41,927 bases of DNA, taken from IMG/VR virus record IMGVR_UViG_3300000232_000393, positions 1-41,927 of that record, one strand, 5' to 3'. Under the pieces are notes generated by a model. That model saw nothing but the letters and a program-made list of their open reading frames with translations. It did not search any database and was not told the origin of the DNA. The translations under genes were made by a program, and so were the position numbers. Origin of the DNA: a virus. This document shows positions 6,947-15,802 of the stretch, piece after piece (positions within the stretch are counted from its first letter, which is position 1; every line of letters starts with the position of its first letter).

Positions 6947-8278
6947 TTATGATATAACCACACCATCGGTTTGTTTGGTGCCTGAAATCTGCGAAACATA
7001 ATCCTTGAGTAGCGGTTTTCCTTTTCTGCCTCCACTATCTACAGAAAATTCTGTGTAAAAGCCATTTCTGCCAAGTGTGTGTCTAACCGAGGTAACCGTA
7101 CCAATAATGCTCCTCTTATTATCCATCTCGACTAGTTCCACTTGATCGCCAATAAGCATATGCGGTGTAAATATCCCCACAAAGCTTTCTATTCTGCCCG
7201 ATATAGCAATATTTGATATTAACTCTTCTGCGTAAATATTCATCTGTGCAAGGCTTGTGCCATCGGGAACAGCTACTCGCATCGTTTTATGACTTGGAGT
7301 AATCCACCACTTATGAGGTGGCAAATCCTTATAAATAATATTTGGAGGCTCCTTGCAGCTAACGCATACCTTGCTGACAGTGTTTTCGTCATCATACTCC
7401 ACACTGTAGCTAAAACAGGTGGTGTCCCTATAAAAGATATATGTGCTGGGCTGCTCAAATCGGTTATCTGATAAGGGTCCTATGCCAACACTACCATCAG
7501 TGTTTTCAGATATCTTCCACGAGGGTAGAAGCTCTACAACCTGTAAAATTCCATCAAGCAGCGAAAGCTCAGGCTTAAAGCTTAGTTTCCAACTTTTTTG
7601 TGGGTCTGCAACAAAGAAGCTTTCGACCTCTGCAAGCGTTAAAATTGCAGTAAGGTTTTCTTGCAAGGTTTGGGCAATAAAGCTTATATCCTCATTAAAG
7701 CTTTGCTCTTTAAGTAATTTACCTATACTGTTTCTACTGGAAACTGAAATACTGTTTTCGGGATAATTGATGCTTACTCTATCGATATAAAACTGACCAA
7801 GCGAAATCTCATCACTGTCACCCATACTAAAATATAGTTCAAATTTTGAGTTTGGTATTACTACTGACCGATATCTGCTTATAATTTCACCACCGGCATT
7901 TTGCAAATTAACAGAAAGCTGAGAAATTACACTGTCCTTACTATAAGAGATATTGCCATCAAGCAGGGTGTGAGAAACATCAACGGGCAACATATACATT
8001 ACAAACTTATGCATATTTTCAGCACTCCAAAAACCAAATGCACCATGATGTGCCACCTTTTTTAGCTGAGGCTTGCTCACTCCTAAATCTGCTGATACAC
8101 TGCCTTTTTCTGTATAATTTAAATTAGTATATATACCAAGTGGCGGGAATGCTACCTTTGCATTTACTTCGCCACTGGTGGTAAGATAAATTATTCTTAA
8201 GCCATTATCCATCATGTGTACCACCTGCGGGCAAAGTCCTGCACCTGCTGTTTTTGTGTATTCAAATGTAAGCCGCAT
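6947..8278 (-). CDS. Tail tip / baseplate-hub-like protein
   Basis: 443 aa. No signature I can name with certainty, but length, beta-rich sequence and place (after the fibre gene, before lysis) fit a tail-tip structural protein. The central and C-terminal parts (e.g. SWKISENTDGSVGIGPLSDN, HMLIGDQVELVEMDNKRSIIGTVTSVRHTLGRNGFYTEFSV) resemble the gpD/gp27-like hub fold, where a small OB-like domain follows a repeated half-barrel. Start ATG directly follows the stop of the upstream gene, with AGAGGAAG upstream. It could alternatively be an upper-baseplate or receptor-attachment protein. Confidence 0.6.
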   Translation of the reverse strand: MRLTFEYTKTAGAGLCPQVVHMMDNGLRIIYLTTSGEVNAKVAFPPLGIYTNLNYTEKGSVSADLGVSKPQLKKVAHHGAFGFWSAENMHKFVMYMLPVDVSHTLLDGNISYSKDSVISQLSVNLQNAGGEIISRYRSVVIPNSKFELYFSMGDSDEISLGQFYIDRVSINYPENSISVSSRNSIGKLLKEQSFNEDISFIAQTLQENLTAILTLAEVESFFVADPQKSWKLSFKPELSLLDGILQVVELLPSWKISENTDGSVGIGPLSDNRFEQPSTYIFYRDTTCFSYSVEYDDENTVSKVCVSCKEPPNIIYKDLPPHKWWITPSHKTMRVAVPDGTSLAQMNIYAEELISNIAISGRIESFVGIFTPHMLIGDQVELVEMDNKRSIIGTVTSVRHTLGRNGFYTEFSVDSGGRKGKPLLKDYVSQISGTKQTDGVVIS

Positions 8279-9868
8279 TTAACTACCACTTCCTCTAGAT
8301 AATATTAACGAACAAGTAAACCGCAAAAGATTATTTGAGGTCTTAAACGGTAGTTCAATTTGGTAGCTTGCTTCAACGGCAGTCCCAGAAGGTGGGGGAG
8401 CGAAAAACCTTAGTCCCGGAACAGTTTTCCCAAGAAAAAAGGTAGTACCAAAAGCCTGCTCATCACGAGTACTTGTGCCAGTAACCAGAGCATAGCTCCA
8501 ACTATAGCTTGGAATAAACACCTTCCAATATCGTGCTGACGTGAGATTAAAGCTCCACACTTGGCTTGACCTTATCATATTAGGTACGTCTGCCCACGTT
8601 TCATTATCTGACGAATACTGAATCTTAAGGTTAGCAACCTGTGCAGCAGGAACGGTATTAATTTCAATCTTCATACGGTTACACTCTTTAGAAGAGCCAA
8701 AATCAAAGAAGATAGGATTTGCCTCAGTGACTGTACATGAAGTTGGATACTGATTTGCTTCGTAGCAATCCCACCAAGCAATTGGATCACGGTAATTACC
8801 ACCGTTTTTTGTTGCTGTTTTAAGGTTTCCAAAGCTAACATTTTCAAGCCTTGCGGTAAGCCCTGCGGTATGATAGTTTTCTCTCATGTCACAGAAATTG
8901 TTCTCATAGTCAAATTCATAATCAACTCCACGAGTTTTTGCCACACCACCAACATAGATAGTTTCAGAATTTTCCACGATAACAGCAGCCTTAACATTAA
9001 ATTCTGTTGTTGTTGCATCACCACTACCAACTGGAATTTTCGTGATTGGTAGCAATGGAAATAATGTGTGGTTTGGCAAAGAAATTGCACCAACACTGTT
9101 GATACCGATTGTTCTAACGGTATGATTATTCCTCTCAGTATCAAGCCAAGTTATTACAGGATAGTCAATCCTCCATGTAGTAGCATTTCGTGTACAAGAA
9201 TCCAAGCTTGTAGTTTTAACGCCATGCTTGCTGCTCCACATATCAGTTGAATACTGCAGGTTGTATCTCGAAAAGGAGATGGTATTTGGAAACGTGGCAA
9301 TGCCAAGCAACCATCTGACTATGCCATTTTGGTCAGCAGGCGGATATATCCCGTTATCTCCAAAGCCTGCACAAGTGAAGGTAACGTAAAAAGTTCCCCT
9401 AATAATTACAACGTCTGTATCGGTTTTATTTATTGCGATTTGATTTCCTTCACTGTCTTGCAAAAATGCATGAGTGACAAAATGGTAATATGAAGTATAG
9501 TATGCTGCTAGAAACCCAACTTCCGTTATGTTATTGCCATTGAATTGATCTGCCTCTAAACGTATTTCCTTAGTTATATATGATGTTGGATAGCTATATA
9601 CCGTTTCTATAGTTGTGGGGTCTTTTCTGCCCAAATAGGAAAACAAGTCTGTTCTATTAACATCAAGGGTTCCTGTGCCTTTACCAATGCCGATAGCCAT
9701 TAACGGAGTGGCATAATATGAAACCCCACCCGTCTTTGTAAAATAATGAAACCATCTATTTAAGATAATATTGTAGGCTTTTGCTGTTTGCTTAAGCTCA
9801 TTTGTTTTTGCGTCTCTAACTTCAATTTCAAACTTGTTGTGAATTATAGCCTCTTGTTTAAAATTCAA
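8279..9868 (-). CDS. Tail fibre / receptor-binding protein with discoidin-like domain
   Basis: 529 aa, TTG start with AGGAGG 8 nt upstream. The N-terminal ~150 residues (IGIGKGTGTLDVNRTDLFSYLGRK...) resemble baseplate-attachment parts of phage fibres. Residues ~350-455 carry an F5/8 type C (discoidin)-like beta sandwich: FDFGSSKECNRMKIEIN, NLKIQYSSDNETWADV and ARYWKVFIPS are typical. Such domains bind carbohydrate, so host-surface recognition is likely. It lies between two other tail-tip genes with no gap from the downstream gene. Confidence 0.7.
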   Translation of the reverse strand: MNFKQEAIIHNKFEIEVRDAKTNELKQTAKAYNIILNRWFHYFTKTGGVSYYATPLMAIGIGKGTGTLDVNRTDLFSYLGRKDPTTIETVYSYPTSYITKEIRLEADQFNGNNITEVGFLAAYYTSYYHFVTHAFLQDSEGNQIAINKTDTDVVIIRGTFYVTFTCAGFGDNGIYPPADQNGIVRWLLGIATFPNTISFSRYNLQYSTDMWSSKHGVKTTSLDSCTRNATTWRIDYPVITWLDTERNNHTVRTIGINSVGAISLPNHTLFPLLPITKIPVGSGDATTTEFNVKAAVIVENSETIYVGGVAKTRGVDYEFDYENNFCDMRENYHTAGLTARLENVSFGNLKTATKNGGNYRDPIAWWDCYEANQYPTSCTVTEANPIFFDFGSSKECNRMKIEINTVPAAQVANLKIQYSSDNETWADVPNMIRSSQVWSFNLTSARYWKVFIPSYSWSYALVTGTSTRDEQAFGTTFFLGKTVPGLRFFAPPPSGTAVEASYQIELPFKTSNNLLRFTCSLILSRGSGS

Positions 9869-9886
9869 AATATATTCCTCCTCTCG

Positions 9887-11251
9887 TTATATCGGAATTA
9901 CACCAATGGGGTAAAGTTCGATACTGCCTTGTGGCACTACTGTAGCAGTTTCATTGAAATATCTATTGTTATCATTTTTTATATCCAATCTAATAGCAAA
10001 AACTTCTATTGCCACTGCTACTGTTTCATTTAAAATAGTTGTTAATGGGTCGCCGGGAACAGTTAGTGTCATAGCCTCAATGGGCATCTTTTGATTTCCA
10101 ATATACTGCCAAGCTTCGTGACATTCAGTTATTATTAAATCTAAAGCTACACTCTGTCCCAGATCCTGAGTCAAAATCAGCTTAAGCTGATTCCCATTTT
10201 GCCAAACACAAGTAGCAACCTCTCTAACTGGGAAGGTCGTAAAATAGTTTATAAACGCACCACTAATACCATCAATATTTCGGTTAAAGATAATTATTAT
10301 TTCTCTGGTACCAATACGCTGACTTTCTACAATTTGAAGAGGTAATGTAGTAGCATCATAGCATGCAACATAAGGCTGTTCTAATATGCACTTTGCATAT
10401 TCTTTGGCAATGGGATAAAACCATGCAACAGCATCTTGCCAAACCTTTGAATCCTGCATTTGTGCATTGGCGTATTCTGGTGGCATTGCTTGACCTGCAT
10501 AGGTTCGCTGAGATAATACATATTTCATTTCACCGCCATTTTCAGATATAAAACCAACTCTAAAATCATTGGTGCGAAATACGCATAAAGTGGTATTTCC
10601 AGTTCCAAGCTGTGTTATTTCATTCTCACTTTCCCAAAGATACTGACCATCAATTTGCTGACAGTAGGCTCGGTAATATACCTTACCACCACGCAAGTAA
10701 CCGATAATCAGCCCTTGGTCAACACCTGTATCAAGTTTTGACTGCCAACCACGACACACTGATATCTGTGAAACCCCCGTTGCAAGGGATGTCTTTGTCG
10801 TGGTATCCATCCACCTTTGAACGAATAATTCATTATTATTATCAACGTAAAAAATATATGGTGTTTCATCTGTAATTAGCTCATACCATCTGCGTCTAGC
10901 TTCAATTGTCCATACACCACTAAACTCAATAGCCACATCCTTTGCACTGCCCAATGTCCAAAGCTCACTCCAAGGATTATCCAAATCAGCAGGGAAGGTA
11001 CGTTCATATATCTTAGCTATTCCGTTATCAATACATATCGCATAAGCCAAGGATAGCGATTTTTCACCAGGCAATTGTCTAAGAGCCACATCACCAAAGG
11101 CTGATGAAATATCATCGTGTATTGGCTCTGATATAAGGGTATTAATAGTTGCTTGTGTTGCAATGAGCCTTAAATTGGGCTTAGCATTCTTGCTATCAGC
11201 CTGCCATCGCTCTAAAAGCTTATCTCGAAGCGTTTGTGATATGCTCCTCAT
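9887..11251 (-). CDS. Large tail appendage protein, unknown family
   Basis: 454 aa, ATG overlapping the preceding stop (TAATG) with GGAGGTGG upstream. I do not recognise a family. The sequence is rich in beta strands with repeated aromatic patterns (YLRGGKVYYRAY, FRTNDFRVGFISENGGEMKYVLS, DNNNELFVQRW), suggesting a beta-propeller-like or beta-sandwich fold in the first 300 residues and an Ig-like domain near 310-400 (LQIVESQRIGTREIIIIFNRN). Place after the tape measure and before the fibre indicates a distal tail structural or adsorption role. Confidence 0.55.
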   Translation of the reverse strand: MRSISQTLRDKLLERWQADSKNAKPNLRLIATQATINTLISEPIHDDISSAFGDVALRQLPGEKSLSLAYAICIDNGIAKIYERTFPADLDNPWSELWTLGSAKDVAIEFSGVWTIEARRRWYELITDETPYIFYVDNNNELFVQRWMDTTTKTSLATGVSQISVCRGWQSKLDTGVDQGLIIGYLRGGKVYYRAYCQQIDGQYLWESENEITQLGTGNTTLCVFRTNDFRVGFISENGGEMKYVLSQRTYAGQAMPPEYANAQMQDSKVWQDAVAWFYPIAKEYAKCILEQPYVACYDATTLPLQIVESQRIGTREIIIIFNRNIDGISGAFINYFTTFPVREVATCVWQNGNQLKLILTQDLGQSVALDLIITECHEAWQYIGNQKMPIEAMTLTVPGDPLTTILNETVAVAIEVFAIRLDIKNDNNRYFNETATVVPQGSIELYPIGVIPI

Positions 11252-11589
11252 TAGCTATCCACCTCCAGTGAAAGTGTAAGCTTTGTCTTATAGTATTTAG
11301 GTAGCTGAACATCATACCCTGACACCTCAGTTATTTTTCCAAAAAATGTACCGCTGTTTGATACCACCTTTAATCTTGTATTTTTATCATCAGCTTGCAT
11401 AAGCTCTACTTTTTGTGCTTCATCAATAATTATCTCAACCTCTGCAAAGGGTGCTGGAACACCAATTCTCTGTATATATTGCTGTCCATCAAGCGTTGTC
11501 TGCACGATGCGTATAAGCTCATGGTTAAGATTAACCTTTGCAAAATACGAAATAATAAATTCAGTTTCTGCATTGTATAGAATAGCCAC
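11251..11589 (-). CDS. Small distal tail protein
   Basis: 112 aa, GTG start overlapping the tape measure stop (TAGTG), with AGGAGGTG 8 nt upstream. Mixed alpha/beta, no membrane segment, no motif I can name. Position directly after the tape measure gene is where siphophages put distal tail or tail-tip components, but at 112 aa it is shorter than usual distal tail (Dit) proteins. It is tightly coupled with the 454-aa appendage gene. Confidence 0.6.
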   Translation of the reverse strand: MAILYNAETEFIISYFAKVNLNHELIRIVQTTLDGQQYIQRIGVPAPFAEVEIIIDEAQKVELMQADDKNTRLKVVSNSGTFFGKITEVSGYDVQLPKYYKTKLTLSLEVDS

Positions 11590-13733
11590 TACCTACGCAC
11601 CTCCTTGCGAAGCTCATCAATAATAATATCTACAACACCCGATAGCTCACCTTTGGAATTTACACCCTCAACACGAATTGTTCCGGTATGAGATACTGTT
11701 TGTGCCTCGTTTATCTCTGTATAAGTTCCCGTTTCAAAAGCAGGAATCGCTACTTGTGGGGCAAGCAAACTATTAAGCTGTGCATTAAGCTGTGGCACAC
11801 CCTGCTTTATTCCATCAGAAAGCATATTTATTAAATTTGGCATCCATTTATCTGCTGTGCTACCTGCACCCTCTTCTGTAGGGGAGGCAAAGCCTAAAAA
11901 ATTACCTATTGCCGAAGCGACACTGCCTACAGCATCCTTAACCCACTTAATACCAGCTTTGATACCGTCCGCTATACCTTTTACTAAATTTAGTCCCCAC
12001 TGCGTTGCACCTGAAATAAAGTTTGTAATGAAGGATGCAATGTTATTAAAGGTATTTGCAATTCCGTTATAAATATTAACTACTGTGCTTTTGATGTTGT
12101 TCCAAAGATCAGTAAAAAACTTACCTATCGAGGCAAGAAGATTATTTATAAAGTTTCTAAATCCCTCGCAGTTTTGGTATAGATAAGTGAATGCCCCCGC
12201 AAAGGGGTTTATTATAAATGCCAATATGCTCTGCCAATTAGTTGCAACGAAATTAACAACGGTATTAAAAATATTTATAATAAAATCAATAGCCGCCTTA
12301 AACCCAGCCACAATACCATTCCAAATTGCAATAACCGCATTTCTAAAGCCTTCATTAGTATTCCAAAGATAAATAATCCCTGCCACCAGTGCCGCTATTG
12401 CCACAATAATAATGCCAATTGGGTTAGCGGACATTGCTGCATTCAGTAGCCATTGAGCCGCCGCTGCAGCTTTTTGCACACCTGTCATAATAGCGGTCTT
12501 GATTGCTGCGAGATTATTTGCATCTGCAAGCCACTTGACCGCATTTACAGCAGCACCAACTCCGCTTGTCAGGTTTCCAATTAAAGTCATGGCGGGTCCG
12601 ATTGCTGCCGCTATGCCAATAAAGGATAAAATCATTGTTTGTGAGCCACTGTCAAGGTTTCCAAACCAAGTAACTACATCCGATATTTTTCCAAGTAAGC
12701 CTTCAATTGCAGGCATTGCGTTGTTGATCGCTGTCATAAGGTTAGCACCAAGCGGTTCTAAGGCAACAGCCGCTTTATTCTTCATAATTGCTAATTTTTC
12801 AGAAAAATCCATTGTTTCAAAAGCGGCACCGTTGATGGTTTCGCTACTTGATTTAAGTCCGCCAACTAATTCAGATAACTCAAATCTACCCTCACGAATT
12901 GCTGCAGCCATATCGGGTCCTATTCTTGCACCAAACAGCTCTAATGAAATACGGTTTGCTTCACCAGTACTGCCAGCTTCCTTGATTTGCCTTGTAACTT
13001 CCTGTAGTGCCGCTGATGTATCCGTAATACCTGCCTTTGCCATTTTACCCAGTGCAATACGAAGTCCTCCAAGCACAAGCTCTGTATTTACACCTTCTTT
13101 TTCGAACTTACCCATCATTGCAGCTGATGTTTCTATATCAAACCCCATCTGACGAAGAGGTGCTCCAAACTGAACTAATTTAGCATTAAGATCATTAAAG
13201 CCAACGCCTGTGCTCTGCGAAACCTTAAACAAATAGTCCATTGTACTACCAGTTTTGTCTGCTGAGATACTCCAATCACCAAATAGGCGAGAGGAGTTTG
13301 CAATCATCCCCGATAAGTCCTCACCAGTAATACGAGAAAGGTTTAACATCTGGGTTGATAGTTCTTGTAATGGCTTGCCCGCAAGTCCTGTTCTTGTGTT
13401 TAAATCTGAAATAGCTGTGCTCACATCCGCCATACCAGAGGGAACAGAGGAATAGACTGCCTTAAAATCATCCTGCAAGCCATTTAGTGCTTCACCAGTC
13501 GCACCAGTACCCACACGAATTTTATCAAAGGCATCATCAAAATCCATACCAAGCTTTAAAAGACCAGCTCCTGCGGCGGCAATGGGCAGCGTCAACCCTT
13601 TAGTCAGAGTGCCACCAATTGATGACAGGCTTTTTCCTGCTTTATCAAGTGCTTTGGATGCATCGCCCAAGCCTCTTTGAAGCTCTGAAATATCTGCTCC
13701 TATTTTTACAACTACACTTCTTAAAACCGCCAC
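11589..13733 (-). CDS. Tail tape measure protein (TP901 type)
   Basis: 714 aa from the GTG at 13733, which has GGAGG 7 nt upstream and follows the previous stop by 1 nt; a TTG at 13757 is less likely. The N-terminal part has the TP901 tape-measure core (FDDAFDKIRVGTGATGE..., ISDLNTRTG, LLFKVSQSTGVGFNDL-like region). Hydrophobic segments follow at about 365-395 and 430-460 (PIGIIIVAIAALVAGIIYLW), then tryptophan-spaced helical repeats (LWNNIKSTVVNIYNGIANTF). The protein sets tail length and is extruded during DNA entry. The moderate size suggests a tail on the order of 100 nm by the usual residue-to-length relation. Antisense reading frames here are shadows. Confidence 0.93.
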   Translation of the reverse strand: MAVLRSVVVKIGADISELQRGLGDASKALDKAGKSLSSIGGTLTKGLTLPIAAAGAGLLKLGMDFDDAFDKIRVGTGATGEALNGLQDDFKAVYSSVPSGMADVSTAISDLNTRTGLAGKPLQELSTQMLNLSRITGEDLSGMIANSSRLFGDWSISADKTGSTMDYLFKVSQSTGVGFNDLNAKLVQFGAPLRQMGFDIETSAAMMGKFEKEGVNTELVLGGLRIALGKMAKAGITDTSAALQEVTRQIKEAGSTGEANRISLELFGARIGPDMAAAIREGRFELSELVGGLKSSSETINGAAFETMDFSEKLAIMKNKAAVALEPLGANLMTAINNAMPAIEGLLGKISDVVTWFGNLDSGSQTMILSFIGIAAAIGPAMTLIGNLTSGVGAAVNAVKWLADANNLAAIKTAIMTGVQKAAAAAQWLLNAAMSANPIGIIIVAIAALVAGIIYLWNTNEGFRNAVIAIWNGIVAGFKAAIDFIINIFNTVVNFVATNWQSILAFIINPFAGAFTYLYQNCEGFRNFINNLLASIGKFFTDLWNNIKSTVVNIYNGIANTFNNIASFITNFISGATQWGLNLVKGIADGIKAGIKWVKDAVGSVASAIGNFLGFASPTEEGAGSTADKWMPNLINMLSDGIKQGVPQLNAQLNSLLAPQVAIPAFETGTYTEINEAQTVSHTGTIRVEGVNSKGELSGVVDIIIDELRKEVRR

Positions 13734-13734
13734 A

Positions 13735-14001
13735 TTACCACCTCCGTTCCGGTACAATTAATCCTTTGCTTTTTGCAATTACATAAAGCTGTTCTATGGA
13801 TAATTTTTTTTGTGTCTTTTTAATACCACTATCTTTTAAAATTTTCTTTAGAGCAGGCAAGCGTTTCTGTCTTGCAAAAGCCTCTATGTGCCATGCTAGG
13901 TATAAAAGCTCCTGTCTTCGCTCACTTTGCCTTTCACCATAACCCTCAATAATAAGGGATAATTCATAGGGAGTTGTTTCCCAAAACACATCTGCTACCA
14001 T
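13735..14001 (-). CDS. Tail assembly chaperone, T part, probably made by -1 frameshift
   Basis: The 88-residue frame from the ATG at 14001 is open further upstream to position 14076, where it meets a -1 slippery heptamer in the preceding gene. The extra residues in frame (RTPGGSSDTGLNIDNLFLIA...) join naturally to FWETTPYELSLIIEGYGERQSE, the typical T-domain motif. The real product is therefore probably a G-T fusion of about 223 aa encoded by 14405 to 14076 and then 14076 to 13735. No convincing ribosome binding site precedes the ATG at 14001. Family role: binds tape measure and tail tube subunits during tail assembly and is absent from the virion. Confidence 0.85.
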   Translation of the reverse strand: MVADVFWETTPYELSLIIEGYGERQSERRQELLYLAWHIEAFARQKRLPALKKILKDSGIKKTQKKLSIEQLYVIAKSKGLIVPERRW

Positions 14002-14042
14002 GCCAAATTTACCGACAGCAATTAAAAACAGGTTATCAATAT

Positions 14043-14405
14043 TTAATCCTGTGTCGCTACTGCCGCCGGGGGTGCGTTTTTTGAGTTTGCTCCGCCAAAT
14101 GCTAGAGTCATAGCTTCACCCAGTTTTTCAGAAACAACTTCAATACTGCTATATTCATCTACCAAATCCGCCACTTTTTCAGGTGTAAGGGATTTATCTT
14201 CGTGAAAAAGACCTGCATACAAAATAGCTCGCAGGTCTTTCACCGATACATTATTAAAATCTAAGCCAGTAAGCGGCTTCCCAATTTGCTCCTCTATGGT
14301 TACAAGAGCATTTAGCCCATACCTTAGTATGCGTGGCTTGTCTAACTCTACTAAAACACCTTTTTTCATACCCTTTCCTAACCTCCTTCTCATTTCACGA
14401 TTCAT
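14043..14405 (-). CDS. Tail assembly chaperone, G part
   Basis: 120 aa. Located between tail tube and tape measure genes, where siphophages encode the G and G-T chaperones. The sequence has the common pattern: a compact helical domain (LRYGLNALVTIEEQIGKPL, DLRAILYAGLFHEDKSLTPEKVADLVDEY) and a flexible Ala/Pro-rich tail (NAPPAAVATQD) read only when no frameshift occurs. The codons TCA AAA AAC near the end give the slippery site. Most ribosomes make this 120-aa form; a fraction shifts to the T frame. Confidence 0.85.
   Translation of the reverse strand: MNREMRRRLGKGMKKGVLVELDKPRILRYGLNALVTIEEQIGKPLTGLDFNNVSVKDLRAILYAGLFHEDKSLTPEKVADLVDEYSSIEVVSEKLGEAMTLAFGGANSKNAPPAAVATQD
14076..14082 (-). promoter_or_regulatory. 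-1 ribosomal frameshift site (A AAA AAC)
   Basis: In the zero frame of the G gene the codons read TCA AAA AAC, giving an exact X XXY YYZ heptamer. Slipping back one base enters the frame of the T gene with no stop for all 25 codons before its ATG. G/C-rich sequence follows directly (CACCCCCGGCGGCAG), which may stall ribosomes. Confidence 0.85.
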
Positions 14406-14410
14406 TAACT

Positions 14411-15025
14411 TTAGTCCTCTCTATAAAAGAGTCTATCCGTACCTTCAAACTCGATGCTCTCATTAACTAAATCATCAACTGCCACCTCAATGCTGTCACC
14501 GGATATTATGGCATACCCCTCATAACGTTTTTTGCTCGGGCTGGTGTCCACATACATTGCAATAATGACTTCTTGTCCTAGCCTGCCAGATAGTTTTTCG
14601 TTTGCCCAGTAACACTCGGCTGATGCAGAAAACCCTTTAATGGTTGGTAAACTTTCCTTCCAGCCACCGCTTTCAAAGGTAGTTACGTCTGCTGTATCTG
14701 CTAAAAGCTCCACGCTCCAATTAAAAAATCCACCTGCTTGTGCAACCGCTATACTTTTGCCACTAACAGTTATAACACCATCTTCATCAAGTGGCGCAAT
14801 AAAGCACACTACTCCACCCAAAGGCTCAATCCACCAACCGCTATCAAATACCACATTATTAACATATACAGTCATATCTGCAGTCTTGTCTATATAGCGA
14901 CACGCCTCATCCGTAATGGTATATCTTGTCCTCTCAGCATTTCCTACTGTTGCTTTTTTCGTAAAGCTTGCAGGTGCATCCTCAGTTTGTAAAAACACTG
15001 CACCAATCTTACCCGCTATTGCCAT
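14411..15025 (-). CDS. Second tail tube-like protein
   Basis: 204 aa, beginning MAIAGKIGAVF like its upstream neighbour's MAIAGKGGKLG. The C-terminal two-thirds align with the 127-aa tube protein: NWSVELLADTADVTTFESGGWKE..., IKGFSASAECYW, GYAIISGDSIEVAVDDLVNESIEFEGTDRL. The difference is an inserted segment of about 70 residues (roughly 20-90). It is therefore a paralogue made by duplication, perhaps a tube variant, terminator-proximal ring or decorated tube subunit. It lies 14 nt after the first tube gene. Confidence 0.75.
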   Translation of the reverse strand: MAIAGKIGAVFLQTEDAPASFTKKATVGNAERTRYTITDEACRYIDKTADMTVYVNNVVFDSGWWIEPLGGVVCFIAPLDEDGVITVSGKSIAVAQAGGFFNWSVELLADTADVTTFESGGWKESLPTIKGFSASAECYWANEKLSGRLGQEVIIAMYVDTSPSKKRYEGYAIISGDSIEVAVDDLVNESIEFEGTDRLFYRED

Positions 15026-15039
15026 AAATCATCACCGCC

Positions 15040-15423
15040 TTAATTGTAGGTGAGAGCACCAGTGCCTTGGAATTCAAAGCTTATGCTCACCGTATCGTCA
15101 ACAGGATCTTCCACTGACAAACCCGAAATATATGCATTGCCGCCATAATAGTTCGTGTTGTTGACGTTGAGTTTTATAGAAACCTCTGTCCCCGCAAGAA
15201 ATGCATCTTGCAGAGCCTTTTGTCCTGTGGCATCTGTATGAACACTGAAAAAGCCTTCTGCCGATGCACTCCATTCTTTAATCCCGGCAATAAACTTTTT
15301 CCAGTCATCGCCAAAGGCTGTAACATCAAGAGTATCTGTGCCAAGCTCCAATGACCAGCTACTAATATCCACAACAACTGCTGCACCAAGTCCTAATTTA
15401 CCGCCTTTACCTGCTATAGCCAT
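15040..15423 (-). CDS. Major tail tube protein
   Basis: 127 aa, AGGAGG upstream of ATG. Beta-rich small protein with the pattern of siphophage/TP901-type tube proteins: SWSLELGTDTLDVTAFGDDWKK, GIKEWSASAEGFF, AYISGLSVEDPVDDTVSISFEFQGTGAL. Gene order (tail completion protein upstream, chaperones downstream) supports the call. Expected to polymerise around the tape measure into the non-contractile tail tube. No sheath gene is nearby. Confidence 0.85.
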   Translation of the reverse strand: MAIAGKGGKLGLGAAVVVDISSWSLELGTDTLDVTAFGDDWKKFIAGIKEWSASAEGFFSVHTDATGQKALQDAFLAGTEVSIKLNVNNTNYYGGNAYISGLSVEDPVDDTVSISFEFQGTGALTYN

Positions 15424-15424
15424 A

Positions 15425-15802
15425 TTAATTTACCTCCTCATATTGAAATTCAAATTCTATCTTTACTGAATAAAGCTCAGTATCTTTTTCATAGTCTGCG
15501 GTCTCTGAAATGATCAAAACACCACCGATATTTAAGCCAGCCATATTACCAGAAAAATCCGAAAGCTCCGAGCGAATAAGTGTAGCTGTCCCAGTTGCTT
15601 CCTTTGCTGTTTTTGCAAAGCAGCTAAACTGAAAGCGATGCTTAACAAAGCCTGTATCCTTTTGCAGTGCGTGTACCCGCTCTATTGATACACTTGTGTA
15701 AGCGACTGCAGGAAGGTTTGGCTTTTGTGGCAATATATAAGGGTATAACCGATTACTGAGTTTTCCTTGCATAAACTGATTTACAGCTTCCTCTAATCTC
15801 AT
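15425..15802 (-). CDS. Tail completion/terminator protein, DUF3168-like
   Basis: 125 aa, GGAGGG upstream of ATG, overlaps the preceding gene by 4 bp. N-terminus LEEAVNQFMQGKLSNRLYPYILPQKPNLPAVAYTSVS and the later ...SVKIEFEFQYEE match the gp17/DUF3168 tail completion family: Pro-rich joint after a short helix, then an alpha/beta sandwich. The family caps the tail tube and joins it to the head. Located exactly between gp10-like and tube genes. Confidence 0.82.
   Translation of the reverse strand: MRLEEAVNQFMQGKLSNRLYPYILPQKPNLPAVAYTSVSIERVHALQKDTGFVKHRFQFSCFAKTAKEATGTATLIRSELSDFSGNMAGLNIGGVLIISETADYEKDTELYSVKIEFEFQYEEVN

Noticed and set aside
12499-13152. 217-aa open frame on the plus strand
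   Set aside because: It is exactly antisense to the tape measure core, has no ribosome binding site, and its Ala/Ser/Pro-rich composition is what the reverse strand of such a gene gives.
13735-14001. T gene as an independent gene from the ATG at 14001
   Set aside because: The open frame extends upstream to the slippery site, the ATG lacks a ribosome binding site, and the upstream residues complete the known domain, so a frameshift product is more likely.
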